Origin: Kribbella sp. VKM Ac-2568
GTDB lineage: Bacteria > Actinomycetota > Actinomycetes > Propionibacteriales > Kribbellaceae
Direction: 5' to 3'
DNA: 64,000 nucleotides
NCBI RefSeq assembly: GCF_004345365.1
Contig: NZ_SLVF01000004.1
Coordinates: forward strand, 310,001-374,000
The notes below the pieces were generated by a model. That model ran no database searches. It was not told where the DNA came from and was given only the letters and a program-made list of their open reading frames with translations. This document shows positions 33,400 to 41,570 of this stretch, piece by piece. The position numbers were made by a program, and so were the translations under genes. How positions within the stretch are numbered: the first letter of the stretch is position 1; each line of letters opens with the position of its first letter.

Positions 33400-34367
33400 C
33401 GCCGGCCTACCTCGTTGTCCTCGTCGATGAGCTCGAGGTAGATGTCTTCGAGGGAGTGGTAGGACTCGCTGATCGACAGCACGTCCGCGCCGGCAGCCAC
33501 GAGCGCGCGGGTGACCGCCGGCGCGGCGATCGCGGAGTCGGACACGGAGACGACGTACGCACCGGAATCTCTCTCGTGCCAGCCGTCGACAGCCGGGAGG
33601 CCGTCAAAGACGCGCCCCGGCTCGGGGAGCGGGACGAGCGTCCGGACGACCAGCGTCTTGGCGAACAGCTGTTCGCGGAGGTCAGCCGGCCAGCCGATCG
33701 TTCGCAAGGTCGTGTTCAGGATCGCGACGCGGTCGCAGAGGCGTTCGGCCTCTTCGAGCCGATGCGTGGTGAGGAAGATCGTCACGCCGCGATTCCGAAG
33801 CCCGTCGATCAGCTCGTGGACATCGCGGGCGCCGACTGGATCGAGCCCGGACGTCGGCTCGTCGAGAAACAAAACCTCCGGGTCGCTGAGCAGCGCCCTC
33901 GCCAGGGCGACCCGCTGGCGTAGTCCTTTGGACAAGGTGCCGCAGGCGTCGCCGGCTCGGTCGGTCATATCGACGGCCCGCAGGGCATCTTGGATGCGAT
34001 CTTTCAAGCCCGGCGTCTCGTAGAGGTCTCCAAAGCATTCGAGGTTCTCGGTCACGCTCAGGCGGAGATACAGGCCCGGTGACTCAGGCACGATTGCGAT
34101 CCGCCGGCGGATCTCCACCCCGTTCTCAGCCGTCAGCGGGATTCCGGCAACAGTCGCCGAGCCCGAAGTCGGTGCGATGAGAGTGCCGAGCGTCCGCACG
34201 GTCGTCGTCTTTCCCGCACCGTTCGGACCCAGGAAGCCGAAGACCTCGCCGTACCCAACCTCGAAGAACACATCCTGGAACGCGACCCGCTCTCCGAAGT
34301 GCTTGCCCAGCCCACGGACGGAAAGCGCCGGCGAGCGATCAGCTGACAACAATCTCCCCGAGCTCAC
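33396..34367 (-). CDS. ABC transporter ATP-binding protein, ABC-2 exporter type
   Basis: A 323-residue ATPase. Walker A is GPNGAGKTT at residues 47-55, the signature is LSKGLRQR (LSGGQ variant with Lys), and Walker B is VLFLDEPTSGLDP. The H-loop TTHRLEEAERLCDRV is intact. The C-terminal extension of about 90 residues is typical of this subfamily. The start is the GTG after GAGG five bases upstream. It powers the adjacent ABC-2 permease. It is likely to export a drug, lipid or bacteriocin. Confidence 0.9.
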   Translation of the reverse strand: MSSGRLLSADRSPALSVRGLGKHFGERVAFQDVFFEVGYGEVFGFLGPNGAGKTTTVRTLGTLIAPTSGSATVAGIPLTAENGVEIRRRIAIVPESPGLYLRLSVTENLECFGDLYETPGLKDRIQDALRAVDMTDRAGDACGTLSKGLRQRVALARALLSDPEVLFLDEPTSGLDPVGARDVHELIDGLRNRGVTIFLTTHRLEEAERLCDRVAILNTTLRTIGWPADLREQLFAKTLVVRTLVPLPEPGRVFDGLPAVDGWHERDSGAYVVSVSDSAIAAPAVTRALVAAGADVLSISESYHSLEDIYLELIDEDNEVGRR

Positions 34368-34497
34368 GAAGCCCTCACCTCGCAGGCGCAATGGATGTGG
34401 TCCGCCGCCGACAACCTTAGACCTGTGCCGGGCAATCCACTGTCGGTTCACCACCGACCCGTGAGCCACGTGGGGGCAGCCGGTTCACGCTGGGTGG

Positions 34498-35172
34498 TCA
34501 GGGCCAGGGGAGTAGAGCTGGGGTGGAGCCGGTGAGGGTGTTGACGGGGGTGCGGCCGGCGAACCAGGCTGTGAGGTCGGGGAGAGTGCCGGTGAGGAGG
34601 ACGGGAGTGCCTTCGCCGTGTTCCCAGCGGGTTTCGCCGGCTTGGAGGATCAGGTGAGTGCCTTCGGGGGTGCGTGGGCGGAGGAAGTCGAGCAGGTGAA
34701 GGCAGAACTCCGTCGACCACTGGTCGCTGGTCGGCTCCAGGGCCAGGTCGACAGTGTGGATCTCGATCTCGCGCCAGCCCGTGTAGACCGTGTCCGCGAG
34801 AGTGCCGTCCCGATGGAGGACTGGGCGGCTCCAGTCGTCCACGCGATCCCAGGCGGCGATCAACCCCTTGGTCGCCCGGCTGACGTGCTGCTTGAGCTCC
34901 TCGGCCGATCTCCCCGCGCCGGCTTCGATCGCGGCCACCCGCGCCGGCCGGCCGCCGTCGTACATCTCGATCAGCCGGCCCGCGAGCGCCTCCTCGACCT
35001 GGCGCGTCATCGCCTCGCTGAAGTTCGCGATGTGCGTCAGCACGTGCCCCCGCGACCACCCCGGCAGCCCCGATGGCGCCCGTACTGCGGAGTCGTCGAC
35101 CTCGACCAGTACTGCGTCCAGCCGCTCGACGGCACCTCTTACCTCGGGGATTACGGCCGGCTCAGGGCTCAC
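34498..35172 (-). CDS. mycothiol-dependent maleylpyruvate isomerase-like (DinB-fold) protein
   Basis: A 224-residue protein of the MDMPI_N/DinB-like fold. WSRGHVLTHIANFSEAMTRQVE is the helical metal-binding motif, with His ligands, and later HTVDLALEP supplies a further histidine. In Corynebacterium and Streptomyces such enzymes isomerise maleylpyruvate with mycothiol; other members act on different thiol conjugates, so the substrate is open. MshB elsewhere in the window indicates that the host makes mycothiol. It is divergent from a CGNR zinc-finger protein, and the CTAACGG arm of an inverted repeat lies over its -10 (TACCGT). The start is a GTG five bases after AGGAG. Confidence 0.8.
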   Translation of the reverse strand: MSPEPAVIPEVRGAVERLDAVLVEVDDSAVRAPSGLPGWSRGHVLTHIANFSEAMTRQVEEALAGRLIEMYDGGRPARVAAIEAGAGRSAEELKQHVSRATKGLIAAWDRVDDWSRPVLHRDGTLADTVYTGWREIEIHTVDLALEPTSDQWSTEFCLHLLDFLRPRTPEGTHLILQAGETRWEHGEGTPVLLTGTLPDLTAWFAGRTPVNTLTGSTPALLPWP

Positions 35173-35180
35173 AGCTGCTC

Positions 35181-35209
35181 CTAACGGTAGATCGAGCTGA
35201 TTCCGTTAG
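35181..35209. promoter_or_regulatory. CGTTA-core inverted repeat between the isomerase-like gene and CGNR gene
   Basis: CTAACGG and CCGTTAG form a perfect 7-bp inverted repeat with 15 bases between the arms. The left arm overlaps the -10 hexamer (TACCGT on the minus strand) and ribosome site of the minus-strand gene. The core CGTTA also occurs repeatedly at 61267-61313 upstream of the second CGNR gene. A CGNR-family regulator binding site is inferred. Confidence 0.5.
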
Positions 35210-35267
35210 AGACCCTAGACGGCAAACTCATATGGCAGCAAGAGGCTTTCCCATTAGACTCGCCGCC

Positions 35268-35867
35268 ATGAGCGCGCTGGCCTTCGAACTCGCCGCCACG
35301 ATCCGCCACGACGGACACGGCGGAATCGCGGACAGCCTGGAAACGGACGCCGGCGTACGGGAGTGGGTCCACCACAACACGCCACTCGTCGAGAACGTGA
35401 TCGGCCGACCGTTCGACCCTGGCGCGCTGCCCGCGGGTGACGCGCTCCGCCTGCCGCTCGAGGAGATCCGCCGAGCCGTCAGGTCCCTCTTCGCCCGAGC
35501 CGTCAGCCCGGCACCACCCAGCCGCGCCGACGCGAACAGCCTGCTCGCTCCCGCGACAGCCCTCGGCCTCCTCAACAAGGCCGCCGACGAACTCGGCACC
35601 GCCCACCTCGCCTGGCCCGACGACAGCGACCCGATCACCCACTGGTCGCCCAGAGCCTCGGACCCGCTCCCACTCCTCCTGGGCGCGATCGGCCGCTCCG
35701 GCATCGATTTCCTCACCGGCCCCGACCGCCCCCGCCTCCGAGCCTGCCCAGCCGCCCGCTGCGTCAAGTACTTCCTCCAGGACGACCCCCGCCAAACCTG
35801 GTGCTCCCCGACCTGCGGTAACCGAGAACGAGTAAACCGCCACTACCACCGCAAACACAGCGCCTGA
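35268..35867 (+). CDS. CGNR zinc-finger (ABATE domain) regulatory protein
   Basis: A 199-residue protein. The N-terminal 140 residues are an all-helical ABATE-type domain. The C-terminus is a CGNR zinc finger with Cys160, Cys165, Cys179 and Cys183; the last is followed directly by GNR. The zinc module is DNA-binding in related putative stress-responsive regulators. It is divergent from the isomerase-like gene and is the likely controller of it. A TAGACT -10 ends seven bases before the ATG, so the mRNA is probably leaderless; an in-frame ATG at 35232 lies upstream of that hexamer. Confidence 0.85.
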   Translation: MSALAFELAATIRHDGHGGIADSLETDAGVREWVHHNTPLVENVIGRPFDPGALPAGDALRLPLEEIRRAVRSLFARAVSPAPPSRADANSLLAPATALGLLNKAADELGTAHLAWPDDSDPITHWSPRASDPLPLLLGAIGRSGIDFLTGPDRPRLRACPAARCVKYFLQDDPRQTWCSPTCGNRERVNRHYHRKHSA

Positions 35868-35893
35868 CCACCTCACCCGCCGCCCACGACCCC

Positions 35894-35977
35894 CGCCGCG
35901 CACGCCCCCGCCGCGCACGCCCACCCGCCGCGCACGCCCACCCGCCGCGCGCGCCCACCCGCCGCGCGCGACCCACC
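35894..35977. repeat. short tandem repeats, period 17
   Basis: The unit CGCCGCGCACGCCCACC begins at 35894, 35909, 35926, 35943 and 35960. The first copy is 15 bases and the rest 17, with A/G drift in the middle. It lies in the 290-base gap between the CGNR gene and the VOC gene and does not encode a clear protein. Confidence 0.8.
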
Positions 35978-35988
35978 GTGGTACCGGC

Positions 35989-36078
35989 CCGCCCTCTGAG
36001 GGGTCAACCACTCGCAGGCAGGGTTGCCTCGCCAGAATCTGACTGTGCAACCCGCCTTCTGAGGGGTTGACCGCTCAA
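35989..36078. repeat. imperfect direct repeats with TCTGAGGGGT core
   Basis: Two 27-base segments sharing TCTGAGGGGT, with five mismatches, start near 35989 and 36052. Each is followed by complementary halves GGTCAACC and GGTTGACC, which form an inverted pair. A further GGGTTG / CAACCC pair lies between. The remainder of this gap is the TAGCCT -10 of the VOC gene. Confidence 0.6.
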
Positions 36079-36159
36079 AGGGGCGTGGCCAGGGAGTGAC
36101 GACTCGCGGTGGGTGATCGGGGTGATCGGTCTTTCCGGGGCGGCTACTAGCCTTGCGGT

Positions 36160-36849
36160 ATGGCTCTGGCCCGGTTCAAGGATTTGTGTGTGGACGTCGC
36201 TTGTCCCAGTGCGATGACGTCTTTCTGGGGGCAGGCCCTCGGGTTGACGTCGCCTGCGGACAATCCGGAGGTGTTGGTCGGGGATCGGCCGGAGAAGACG
36301 ATCTGGATCAACAAGGTGACCGAGCCGCGGACGGTGAAGCAGCGGGTTCACCTCGACCTGCACACCAGTTCGATCGAGGAACTCGAGCGGCTCGGGGCGA
36401 AGGTGCAGAGCCCGATCACCGACGAGCAGCACTGGGCGGTGATGGAGGACCCGGAGGGCGGGGAGTTCTGCGGATTCGTGCGGGACAAGGTTCCGGCGTA
36501 CAAGCTGATGGAACTCGTGGTCGACTCGGCGGATCCTGAGGCGCAGGCGCGGTGGTGGGCGGGCGTGCTCGGCGTTGAGGTCGCGAACAACTCGGGCAAG
36601 CCGTGGTACTGGCTGGAGAACGTGCCCGGATTGCCGTTCCCGTACTGGGTGTTCGTGCCGGTGCCCGAGCCGAAGACGGTGAAGAACCGGATCCACTGGG
36701 ACGTGACGGCGGACGACCTGGAACCGGTGCTCGACGCGGGTGCGACACTGCTGCGGCGCAAGGACGACGAGATCGGCTGGCAGGTGTGCGCCGATCCGGA
36801 GGGCAACGAGTTCTGCGTGTTCCTGCCCCCAGCTGCAGAGGAAGACTGA
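36160..36849 (+). CDS. VOC superfamily (glyoxalase-like) protein with two domains
   Basis: A 229-residue protein with two vicinal-oxygen-chelate modules. Each ends with a DPEGxEFC(G/V)F motif: DPEGGEFCGFV at about residue 96 and DPEGNEFCVF near 213. This fits the glyoxalase-like domain group, in which substrates vary widely and several members have no known activity. It is directly upstream of dapE with an ATGA overlap, so it is co-translated with it. A TAGCCT hexamer ends six bases before the ATG, suggesting a leaderless mRNA. Relation to lysine synthesis is not established. Confidence 0.84.
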   Translation: MALARFKDLCVDVACPSAMTSFWGQALGLTSPADNPEVLVGDRPEKTIWINKVTEPRTVKQRVHLDLHTSSIEELERLGAKVQSPITDEQHWAVMEDPEGGEFCGFVRDKVPAYKLMELVVDSADPEAQARWWAGVLGVEVANNSGKPWYWLENVPGLPFPYWVFVPVPEPKTVKNRIHWDVTADDLEPVLDAGATLLRRKDDEIGWQVCADPEGNEFCVFLPPAAEED

Positions 36850-37910
36850 TGGCCAAGCTCGATCTCACCGTCTCCGGACCGGACCTCACCCAGGCGCTGG
36901 TCGACATCCCTTCGGTGAGCGGCACCGAGGAGGAGCTCGCGGATGCGGTCGAGGCGGCGCTGTCGGCCTTCGCGCACCTGACCGTCTCGCGGCACGGCAA
37001 CACCGTCGTCGCCCGGACCGACCTCGGCCGGGACGAGCGGATCGTGATCGCGGGGCACCTGGACACGGTGCCGCTGAACCACAACCTGCCGTCCCGCCGC
37101 GCGGACGGGCTGATCCACGGCCTCGGCGCCTGCGACATGAAGGGCGGCGTCGCGGTGGCGCTCCGGCTGGCTGCCACGCTGACCGAGCCGAACCGCGACA
37201 TCACTTACGTCTTCTACGACTGCGAGGAGATCGAGGCGGAGCGGAACGGCCTGTTCAAGCTGACCCAGACGCACCCCGAGTTGCTGCAGGGCGTGTTCGC
37301 CGTGGTGATGGAGCCGTCGAACGCGGTGGTCGAGGCCGGCTGCCAGGGCACCATGCGCGTCGAGGTGACCACTCGCGGCGAGCGAGCGCATTCCGCCCGC
37401 TCCTGGATGGGGAAGAACGCGATCCACGCCGCGGGGGAGGTCCTCGCCCGGCTGGCGGCGTACGAGCCGCGGCGGGTGCCGATCGACGGCCTCGAGTACC
37501 GCGAGGGGCTGAACGCGGTCGCCATCAGCGGCGGCGTCGCGGGCAACGTAGTACCGGATCTGTGCACGGTGACGGTCAACTACCGGTTCGCGCCGAGCCG
37601 GTCGGAGGCGGAGGCCGAGGCGCACCTGCGGGAGGTGTTCGAGGGGTTCGAGCTCGCCTTCACGGATACCGCGCCGGGCGGGCTGCCGGGGCTGGAGCGG
37701 CCCGCGGCGGCGGCGTTCCTGCGGGTGGTCGGCGGTGAGCCGCGGCCGAAGTTCGGCTGGACGGACGTCGCCCGGTTCACCCTGCTGGGGGTCCCCGCGG
37801 TGAACTACGGGCCGGGTGACCCGCTGCTCGCGCACAAGCAGGAGGAGTACGTGCCGGAGGCGGAGATCGAGCAGTGTGAACAGCGGTTGAGGACTTGGTT
37901 GACGGCGTAG
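36849..37910 (+). CDS. dapE: succinyl-diaminopimelate desuccinylase DapE
   Basis: A 353-residue metallopeptidase-fold enzyme of the M20 family. It hydrolyses N-succinyl-LL-diaminopimelate in the succinylase pathway to lysine and the cell-wall DAP. Zinc ligand and catalytic motifs are present: GHLDTVP (His70, catalytic Asp72), CDMKGG (Asp96) and DCEEIEAE (the Glu pair at 126-127), with a late AHKQEEYV supplying the last histidine. The start overlaps the stop of the VOC gene. Its partner dapD lies 17 kb away on the other strand. The size fits the actinobacterial-type DapE. Confidence 0.93.
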   Translation: MAKLDLTVSGPDLTQALVDIPSVSGTEEELADAVEAALSAFAHLTVSRHGNTVVARTDLGRDERIVIAGHLDTVPLNHNLPSRRADGLIHGLGACDMKGGVAVALRLAATLTEPNRDITYVFYDCEEIEAERNGLFKLTQTHPELLQGVFAVVMEPSNAVVEAGCQGTMRVEVTTRGERAHSARSWMGKNAIHAAGEVLARLAAYEPRRVPIDGLEYREGLNAVAISGGVAGNVVPDLCTVTVNYRFAPSRSEAEAEAHLREVFEGFELAFTDTAPGGLPGLERPAAAAFLRVVGGEPRPKFGWTDVARFTLLGVPAVNYGPGDPLLAHKQEEYVPEAEIEQCEQRLRTWLTA

Positions 37911-37963
37911 GGCGCGCCCGGTTCCAGCACGTCCGTACCGGGTCCGCCCACTAATCTGGGGGT

Positions 37964-38833
37964 ATGGAAGAACCATCGATCCACCCCGACCGTCCCCCGG
38001 GCTCGCAGCAGCGCGGCCCGGTGGTGATGCGGCGCAACCAGGTGCAGCAGTCGACGTCGGAGCAGCGGCTGCTGGACAGCCGTGGCCCGTCGGACTGGGT
38101 GCATACCGACCCCTGGCGCGTACTGCGTATCCAGTCGGAGTTCATCGAGGGCTTCGGCATGCTCGCCGAGCTCGGGTCAGCCATCAGCGTGTTCGGCTCG
38201 GCCCGGACCAAACCTGACGACAAGATGTACCGCGCGGCGGAGGAGCTCGGCCACAAGCTGGTCGCCGCCGGGTACGCGGTGATCACCGGCGGTGGGCCGG
38301 GTGTGATGGAGGCGGCGAACAAGGGCGCCTCCGAGGCGGGCGGCGTGTCCGTCGGGCTCGGCATCGAACTGCCCTTCGAGAACGGCCTGAACGAGTGGGT
38401 CGACATCGGGATGAACTTCCGCTACTTCTTCACCCGCAAGACGATGTTCGTCAAGTACGCACAGGGTTTCGTGGTGATGCCGGGCGGGTTCGGCACCCTG
38501 GACGAGCTGTTCGAGGCGCTCACCCTGGCCCAGACCCGCAAGGTCACCTCGTTCCCGGTGGTGCTCTTCGGTACGTCGTACTGGGGCGGGCTGGCCGACT
38601 GGCTGCGCGAGACGATGCTTGCCGACGGCAAGATTTCCGCGGCAGACCTGGAGATGTTCACGATCACCGACGACGTGGACGAGGCGATCAGCTACATCGT
38701 CAAGGCCGGCGAGATGGCCGACGCCGCCGCCGAGGAGGCCGCCGCGGCCGCGGCCCGGGACGTGGCGGAGGCCGACAGCCCGGAGGCCCGCGAGCGGCGT
38801 GAGGCGCACCGGCTGGGCTCGGATGGCAGTTGA
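37964..38833 (+). CDS. LOG-family (TIGR00730) Rossmann-fold protein
   Basis: A 289-residue protein with PGGFGTLDE at residues 173-181 and GGGPGVMEA at 109-117. These are the signatures of the cytokinin-riboside-monophosphate phosphoribohydrolase (LOG) family. It probably cleaves the N-glycosidic bond of nucleoside monophosphates; cytokinin production is one reported role in actinobacteria. The C-terminus has an unusual Ala-rich tail. It is downstream of dapE, as is common in actinobacteria. A TAATCT -10 ends six bases before the ATG, consistent with an independent leaderless transcript. Confidence 0.9.
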   Translation: MEEPSIHPDRPPGSQQRGPVVMRRNQVQQSTSEQRLLDSRGPSDWVHTDPWRVLRIQSEFIEGFGMLAELGSAISVFGSARTKPDDKMYRAAEELGHKLVAAGYAVITGGGPGVMEAANKGASEAGGVSVGLGIELPFENGLNEWVDIGMNFRYFFTRKTMFVKYAQGFVVMPGGFGTLDELFEALTLAQTRKVTSFPVVLFGTSYWGGLADWLRETMLADGKISAADLEMFTITDDVDEAISYIVKAGEMADAAAEEAAAAAARDVAEADSPEARERREAHRLGSDGS

Positions 38834-38887
38834 TTCCTGTAGCGGTTGTGCGGTGAGGTCCACCGACATGGCACGATCGGTCACGTG

Positions 38888-40228
38888 ATGTGGTTCTTCG
38901 GGCTCATTGTCGTGCTCCTGATCGGAGCGGTTGCCGTCGTCGCCTCAGGGCGGTGGGGCGGCATGAGTACTGCGTACGACGACCGGCCCGACATGTCCGT
39001 GCCCGCCCGGCAAGCGCTCACCGCGGCTGATCTCGAGACGGCCAGGTTCGGCGTCGGGCTGCGCGGCTACCGGATGGACGAGGTCGACACGCTGCTCGAA
39101 CGGGTCGCCCGGGAGGTCGCCGAGCGCGACCGCCGGATCGCCGACCTCGAGCGCGCGGTCACCCCGATCCTGCACGGCCCGGAAGGCGCGGGCTTCACCT
39201 CCCGCTCCGAGTACTCCGCCGCCGACTTCGACGACACCGGCTTCCAGAAGCCCATCCTCGTAGGCGGCGACTTCCCCGAACCCACCCCGGCAGAAGCAGC
39301 CTCACCCGAGTCGCCCGCTGCCGAGCCTGCCGCCGCCGAGCCCACCTCACCCGACCCCGCCCAGCCCGGGTCGGCTCAGGCCGAGGCGCTGGCCGTCGAG
39401 CCGGCTGCAGAGCGCGCCCCGGCAGAGGCAGCCTCGCCCGAGGCCGCCGCAGTCCAACCCGCCGCTGCCGAGTCCGCGCCTGCTCAGAGTGAAGCGGTTG
39501 CAACCGAGCCTGCCGCCGCCCAAGGCGTCCCGGCCGAGCCTGCCCGGGCAGATGCACCCGGAGCCGACCTGAATTCGCCCGAGTCGACTTCACTCGAGCC
39601 CGCCACGGCCGAGATCACGGCAGTCGACCAGCCCGCGGTACCAGCGGACACCGCTGCTGCAGAACCTGCGCAGGCGAGCGCGGCTGACGCAGACACCGCA
39701 CCGGCGACCGGCGTTGCCGCAGACATCGCACCGGCGAGCGCGACTCCCGCAGACTCCACACCGGCGAGCGCGGCTCCCGCAGAGACCGCACCGGCGAGCG
39801 CGGCGCCCGTGGTACCGGTGGGCGAGGTCGGCGCGGCAGAGATGGCCTCTGTGCCTGTTGCCGGACCGGACCAGGCCGCCGCTCCAGTCCAGCAGGCTGG
39901 CGGCGAGAGCGAGCCGCGGCCGGTTGCCGGCGAGCGGGAACAGCAGGGCGAGCGGGAGCAGCACGACGTACGGTCGGCTCTGGATGATCAGCCGGAGCCA
40001 CCGGCTCAGGTTCCGTTGCCGCCGTTGTTGCAGGAACTGGTGCACACGAACTACGACGACAAGCCCGAGCCGGAGCCGTGGTTCCAGGCCAAGGAGCCGC
40101 CGCCGGACCACACCAGCGTGCAGACGCCGGTCGCAGCTGAGGACGAGCCGGGAGTGAACGGCGACGAGACGTCTCGGGGTCGGCACTCTGCGGCGCCTGA
40201 CGTCAACGTCCCGCAGCGGCCGAACTGA
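38888..40228 (+). CDS. DivIVA-domain membrane protein with long Ala/Pro-rich region
   Basis: A 446-residue protein with one N-terminal membrane segment (MWFFGLIVVLLIGAVAVVAS). A DivIVA-like motif GYRMDEVDTLLERVAREV at about 60-77 is followed by a coiled-coil to about residue 95. A very long Ala/Pro/Glu-rich linker carries a 30-base minisatellite at residues 268-307. The C-terminus has PLLQELVHTNYDDKPEPEPWF, presumably a conserved recognition site. It may tether DivIVA-type scaffolds at the membrane in septum or polar growth, by homology of the motif only. The start is the ATG after an in-frame GTG; no ribosome site is visible. It overlaps the next gene by one base. Confidence 0.72.
   Translation: MWFFGLIVVLLIGAVAVVASGRWGGMSTAYDDRPDMSVPARQALTAADLETARFGVGLRGYRMDEVDTLLERVAREVAERDRRIADLERAVTPILHGPEGAGFTSRSEYSAADFDDTGFQKPILVGGDFPEPTPAEAASPESPAAEPAAAEPTSPDPAQPGSAQAEALAVEPAAERAPAEAASPEAAAVQPAAAESAPAQSEAVATEPAAAQGVPAEPARADAPGADLNSPESTSLEPATAEITAVDQPAVPADTAAAEPAQASAADADTAPATGVAADIAPASATPADSTPASAAPAETAPASAAPVVPVGEVGAAEMASVPVAGPDQAAAPVQQAGGESEPRPVAGEREQQGEREQHDVRSALDDQPEPPAQVPLPPLLQELVHTNYDDKPEPEPWFQAKEPPPDHTSVQTPVAAEDEPGVNGDETSRGRHSAAPDVNVPQRPN
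39689..39808 (+). repeat. 30-base minisatellite in the DivIVA-domain gene
   Basis: Four copies of a 30-base unit at exact period (39689, 39719, 39749, 39779), each encoding A-(D/E)-x-(A/T)-P-A-(S/T)-(A/G)-x-(P/A). The reading frame is kept, so copy number changes should simply lengthen or shorten the linker by ten residues. Confidence 0.85.
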
Positions 40229-40680
40229 TGACCGCCGACGAGTCGACCTGCCACGCCGAGGCGTCGATCGACCTGCCGCTGGACCCGCAGGCAGCCTGGG
40301 ATGCGGTGGTCAACTGGGACGCCCAGTCGGAGTGGATGGTGCTGACCCGAGTCTGGGCGACCGAGAACCAGGGCCGCGGCCTCGGCGGTGGAGTCGCGGC
40401 GCGCACAAGTGTCGGTCCGCTCGGGTTCACTGACGACATGGTCATCACACACTGGGATCCGCCGCGCGAGTGCACGGTGAAGCACCTCGGCACCATCGTC
40501 CGCGGTACCGGCACCTTCGCTGTCACCCCTGCTTCCGGCGGCAGCACCTTCACCTGGTCCGAGGACGTCATCCCGCCGCTCGGGCAACTCGGGCGCATCG
40601 GCTGGGCGGTGGTCCGGCCTGGCTTCGAGCTGATGATGCGGACGTCCCTCAAGCGCCTCGAGAACAAGGTCACCCGGTGA
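40228..40680 (+). CDS. SRPBCC (START-like) family protein
   Basis: A 150-residue helix-grip protein (SRPBCC superfamily). ATG overlaps the preceding stop and the stop overlaps the next start, so it is tightly coupled. It has the expected pattern, beginning ASIDLPLDPQAAWDAV and ending with a long amphipathic C-terminal helix. Members bind hydrophobic ligands or act as polyketide cyclase-like proteins; no specific ligand is predicted here. It lies between the DivIVA-domain gene and tag. Confidence 0.8.
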   Translation: MTADESTCHAEASIDLPLDPQAAWDAVVNWDAQSEWMVLTRVWATENQGRGLGGGVAARTSVGPLGFTDDMVITHWDPPRECTVKHLGTIVRGTGTFAVTPASGGSTFTWSEDVIPPLGQLGRIGWAVVRPGFELMMRTSLKRLENKVTR

Positions 40681-41237
40681 CCGTGGTCGGCCCCGACGGT
40701 CAGCCGCGGTGCAGCTGGGCGACGTCGGCCCCGGAGTACATCCGGTACCACGACGAGGAGTGGGGCCGGGAGATCCGCGACGACCACGGCCTGTTCGAGC
40801 GGATGACGCTGGAGGGGTTCCAGTCCGGCCTGTCCTGGATCACCATCCTGCGCAAGCGGGACAACTTCCGGAAGGCGTTCGACAACTTCGACCCGCGGCT
40901 GATCGCGGCGTACGGGCCGGAGGATTTCGACCGGCTGATGGCCGACCCCGGCATCGTCCGCAACCGGCTCAAGGTCAACGCCACGATCTCCAACGCCCGG
41001 GCTCTCCTGGAGCTGGCGGACGGCGAGCTGACCGAGGTCCTCTGGTCGTTCCAGCCGTTCGATCGTCCGGCGCCCAGGACGAACGCCGACGTCCCGGCGA
41101 CCACGCCCGAGTCTGTCGCGATGTCCAAAGCCCTGAAAAAGAAGGGCTTCGTCTTCGTCGGCCCGACCACCGCCTACGCCCTGATGCAGGCCACCGGCAT
41201 CGTCAACGACCACCTCGCCGGCTGCATCGCCCGCTAG
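40677..41237 (+). CDS. tag: 3-methyladenine DNA glycosylase I (Tag)
   Basis: A 186-residue base-excision repair enzyme that removes 3-methyladenine. The family's zinc ligands are visible: Cys12 and His25 (CSWATSAPEYIRYHDEEWG, separated by 13 residues as in E. coli Cys4/His17) and the C-terminal HLAGC pair. LSWITILRKRDNFRKAFDNFDP is the helix-hairpin-helix-adjacent region of Tag. The start is a GTG overlapping the previous stop by four bases. It is the last gene of the VOC-to-tag stretch. Confidence 0.92.
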   Translation: MTVVGPDGQPRCSWATSAPEYIRYHDEEWGREIRDDHGLFERMTLEGFQSGLSWITILRKRDNFRKAFDNFDPRLIAAYGPEDFDRLMADPGIVRNRLKVNATISNARALLELADGELTEVLWSFQPFDRPAPRTNADVPATTPESVAMSKALKKKGFVFVGPTTAYALMQATGIVNDHLAGCIAR

Positions 41238-41424
41238 CCGGCCCCCCGCGCCCGGCCGTGTCGAGGGCGGTCACGACCGGAACTAAACGTCGGGATTACC
41301 CGGCGGCCGGGTGGGGTGCGCCCAGCGTGCGCGCATGAATACCCTCGGTTATTTCCCGGCCTGGTGCGGAACAGGTCAAAGCTTGCTGTCACTTCCAGAT
41401 CAGCAGCGATCCGTGGTCCACTGA

Positions 41425-41570
41425 TCGCTCTCCGCCAAGAGCGGCAACAAGCTCGCCGCGATCACCGTCCGGTACCGCGTCAACGCCCCCAGCTTCGCCA
41501 GCCAGATCTCGCGTTCCACCCAGATCTGGAACTCGTCGGTGACCAACGTGAGGCTGGTCCAGAGCTCGAG
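41425..41570 (+). pseudogene. snapalysin (M7 protease) fragment
   Basis: A short frame encodes [20 protein letters not shown] and then a serine-rich [16 protein letters not shown]. This matches the N-terminal mature part of snapalysin-type small neutral metalloproteases of Streptomyces. About 45 residues are recognisable; the zinc-binding HExxH part is missing, because the frame runs into the 3' end of the enoyl-CoA hydratase gene. No start codon or signal peptide precedes it; an in-frame stop lies at 41422. The rest of the 330-base gap (41238-41424) shows nothing I can name. Confidence 0.6.

Noticed and set aside
35894..35977. Possible CRISPR array or tandem binding sites
   Set aside because: Period is only 15-17 bases with no spacers and no cas genes nearby.
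39689..39808. Possible CRISPR array
   Set aside because: Units are contiguous with no unique spacers, are in frame and encode Ala/Pro repeats. It is a minisatellite.
41336..41424. Short ATG frame beginning MNTLGYFPAWCG before the snapalysin fragment
   Set aside because: It stops after about 29 codons in another frame from the fragment, has no ribosome site and matches nothing I recognise.
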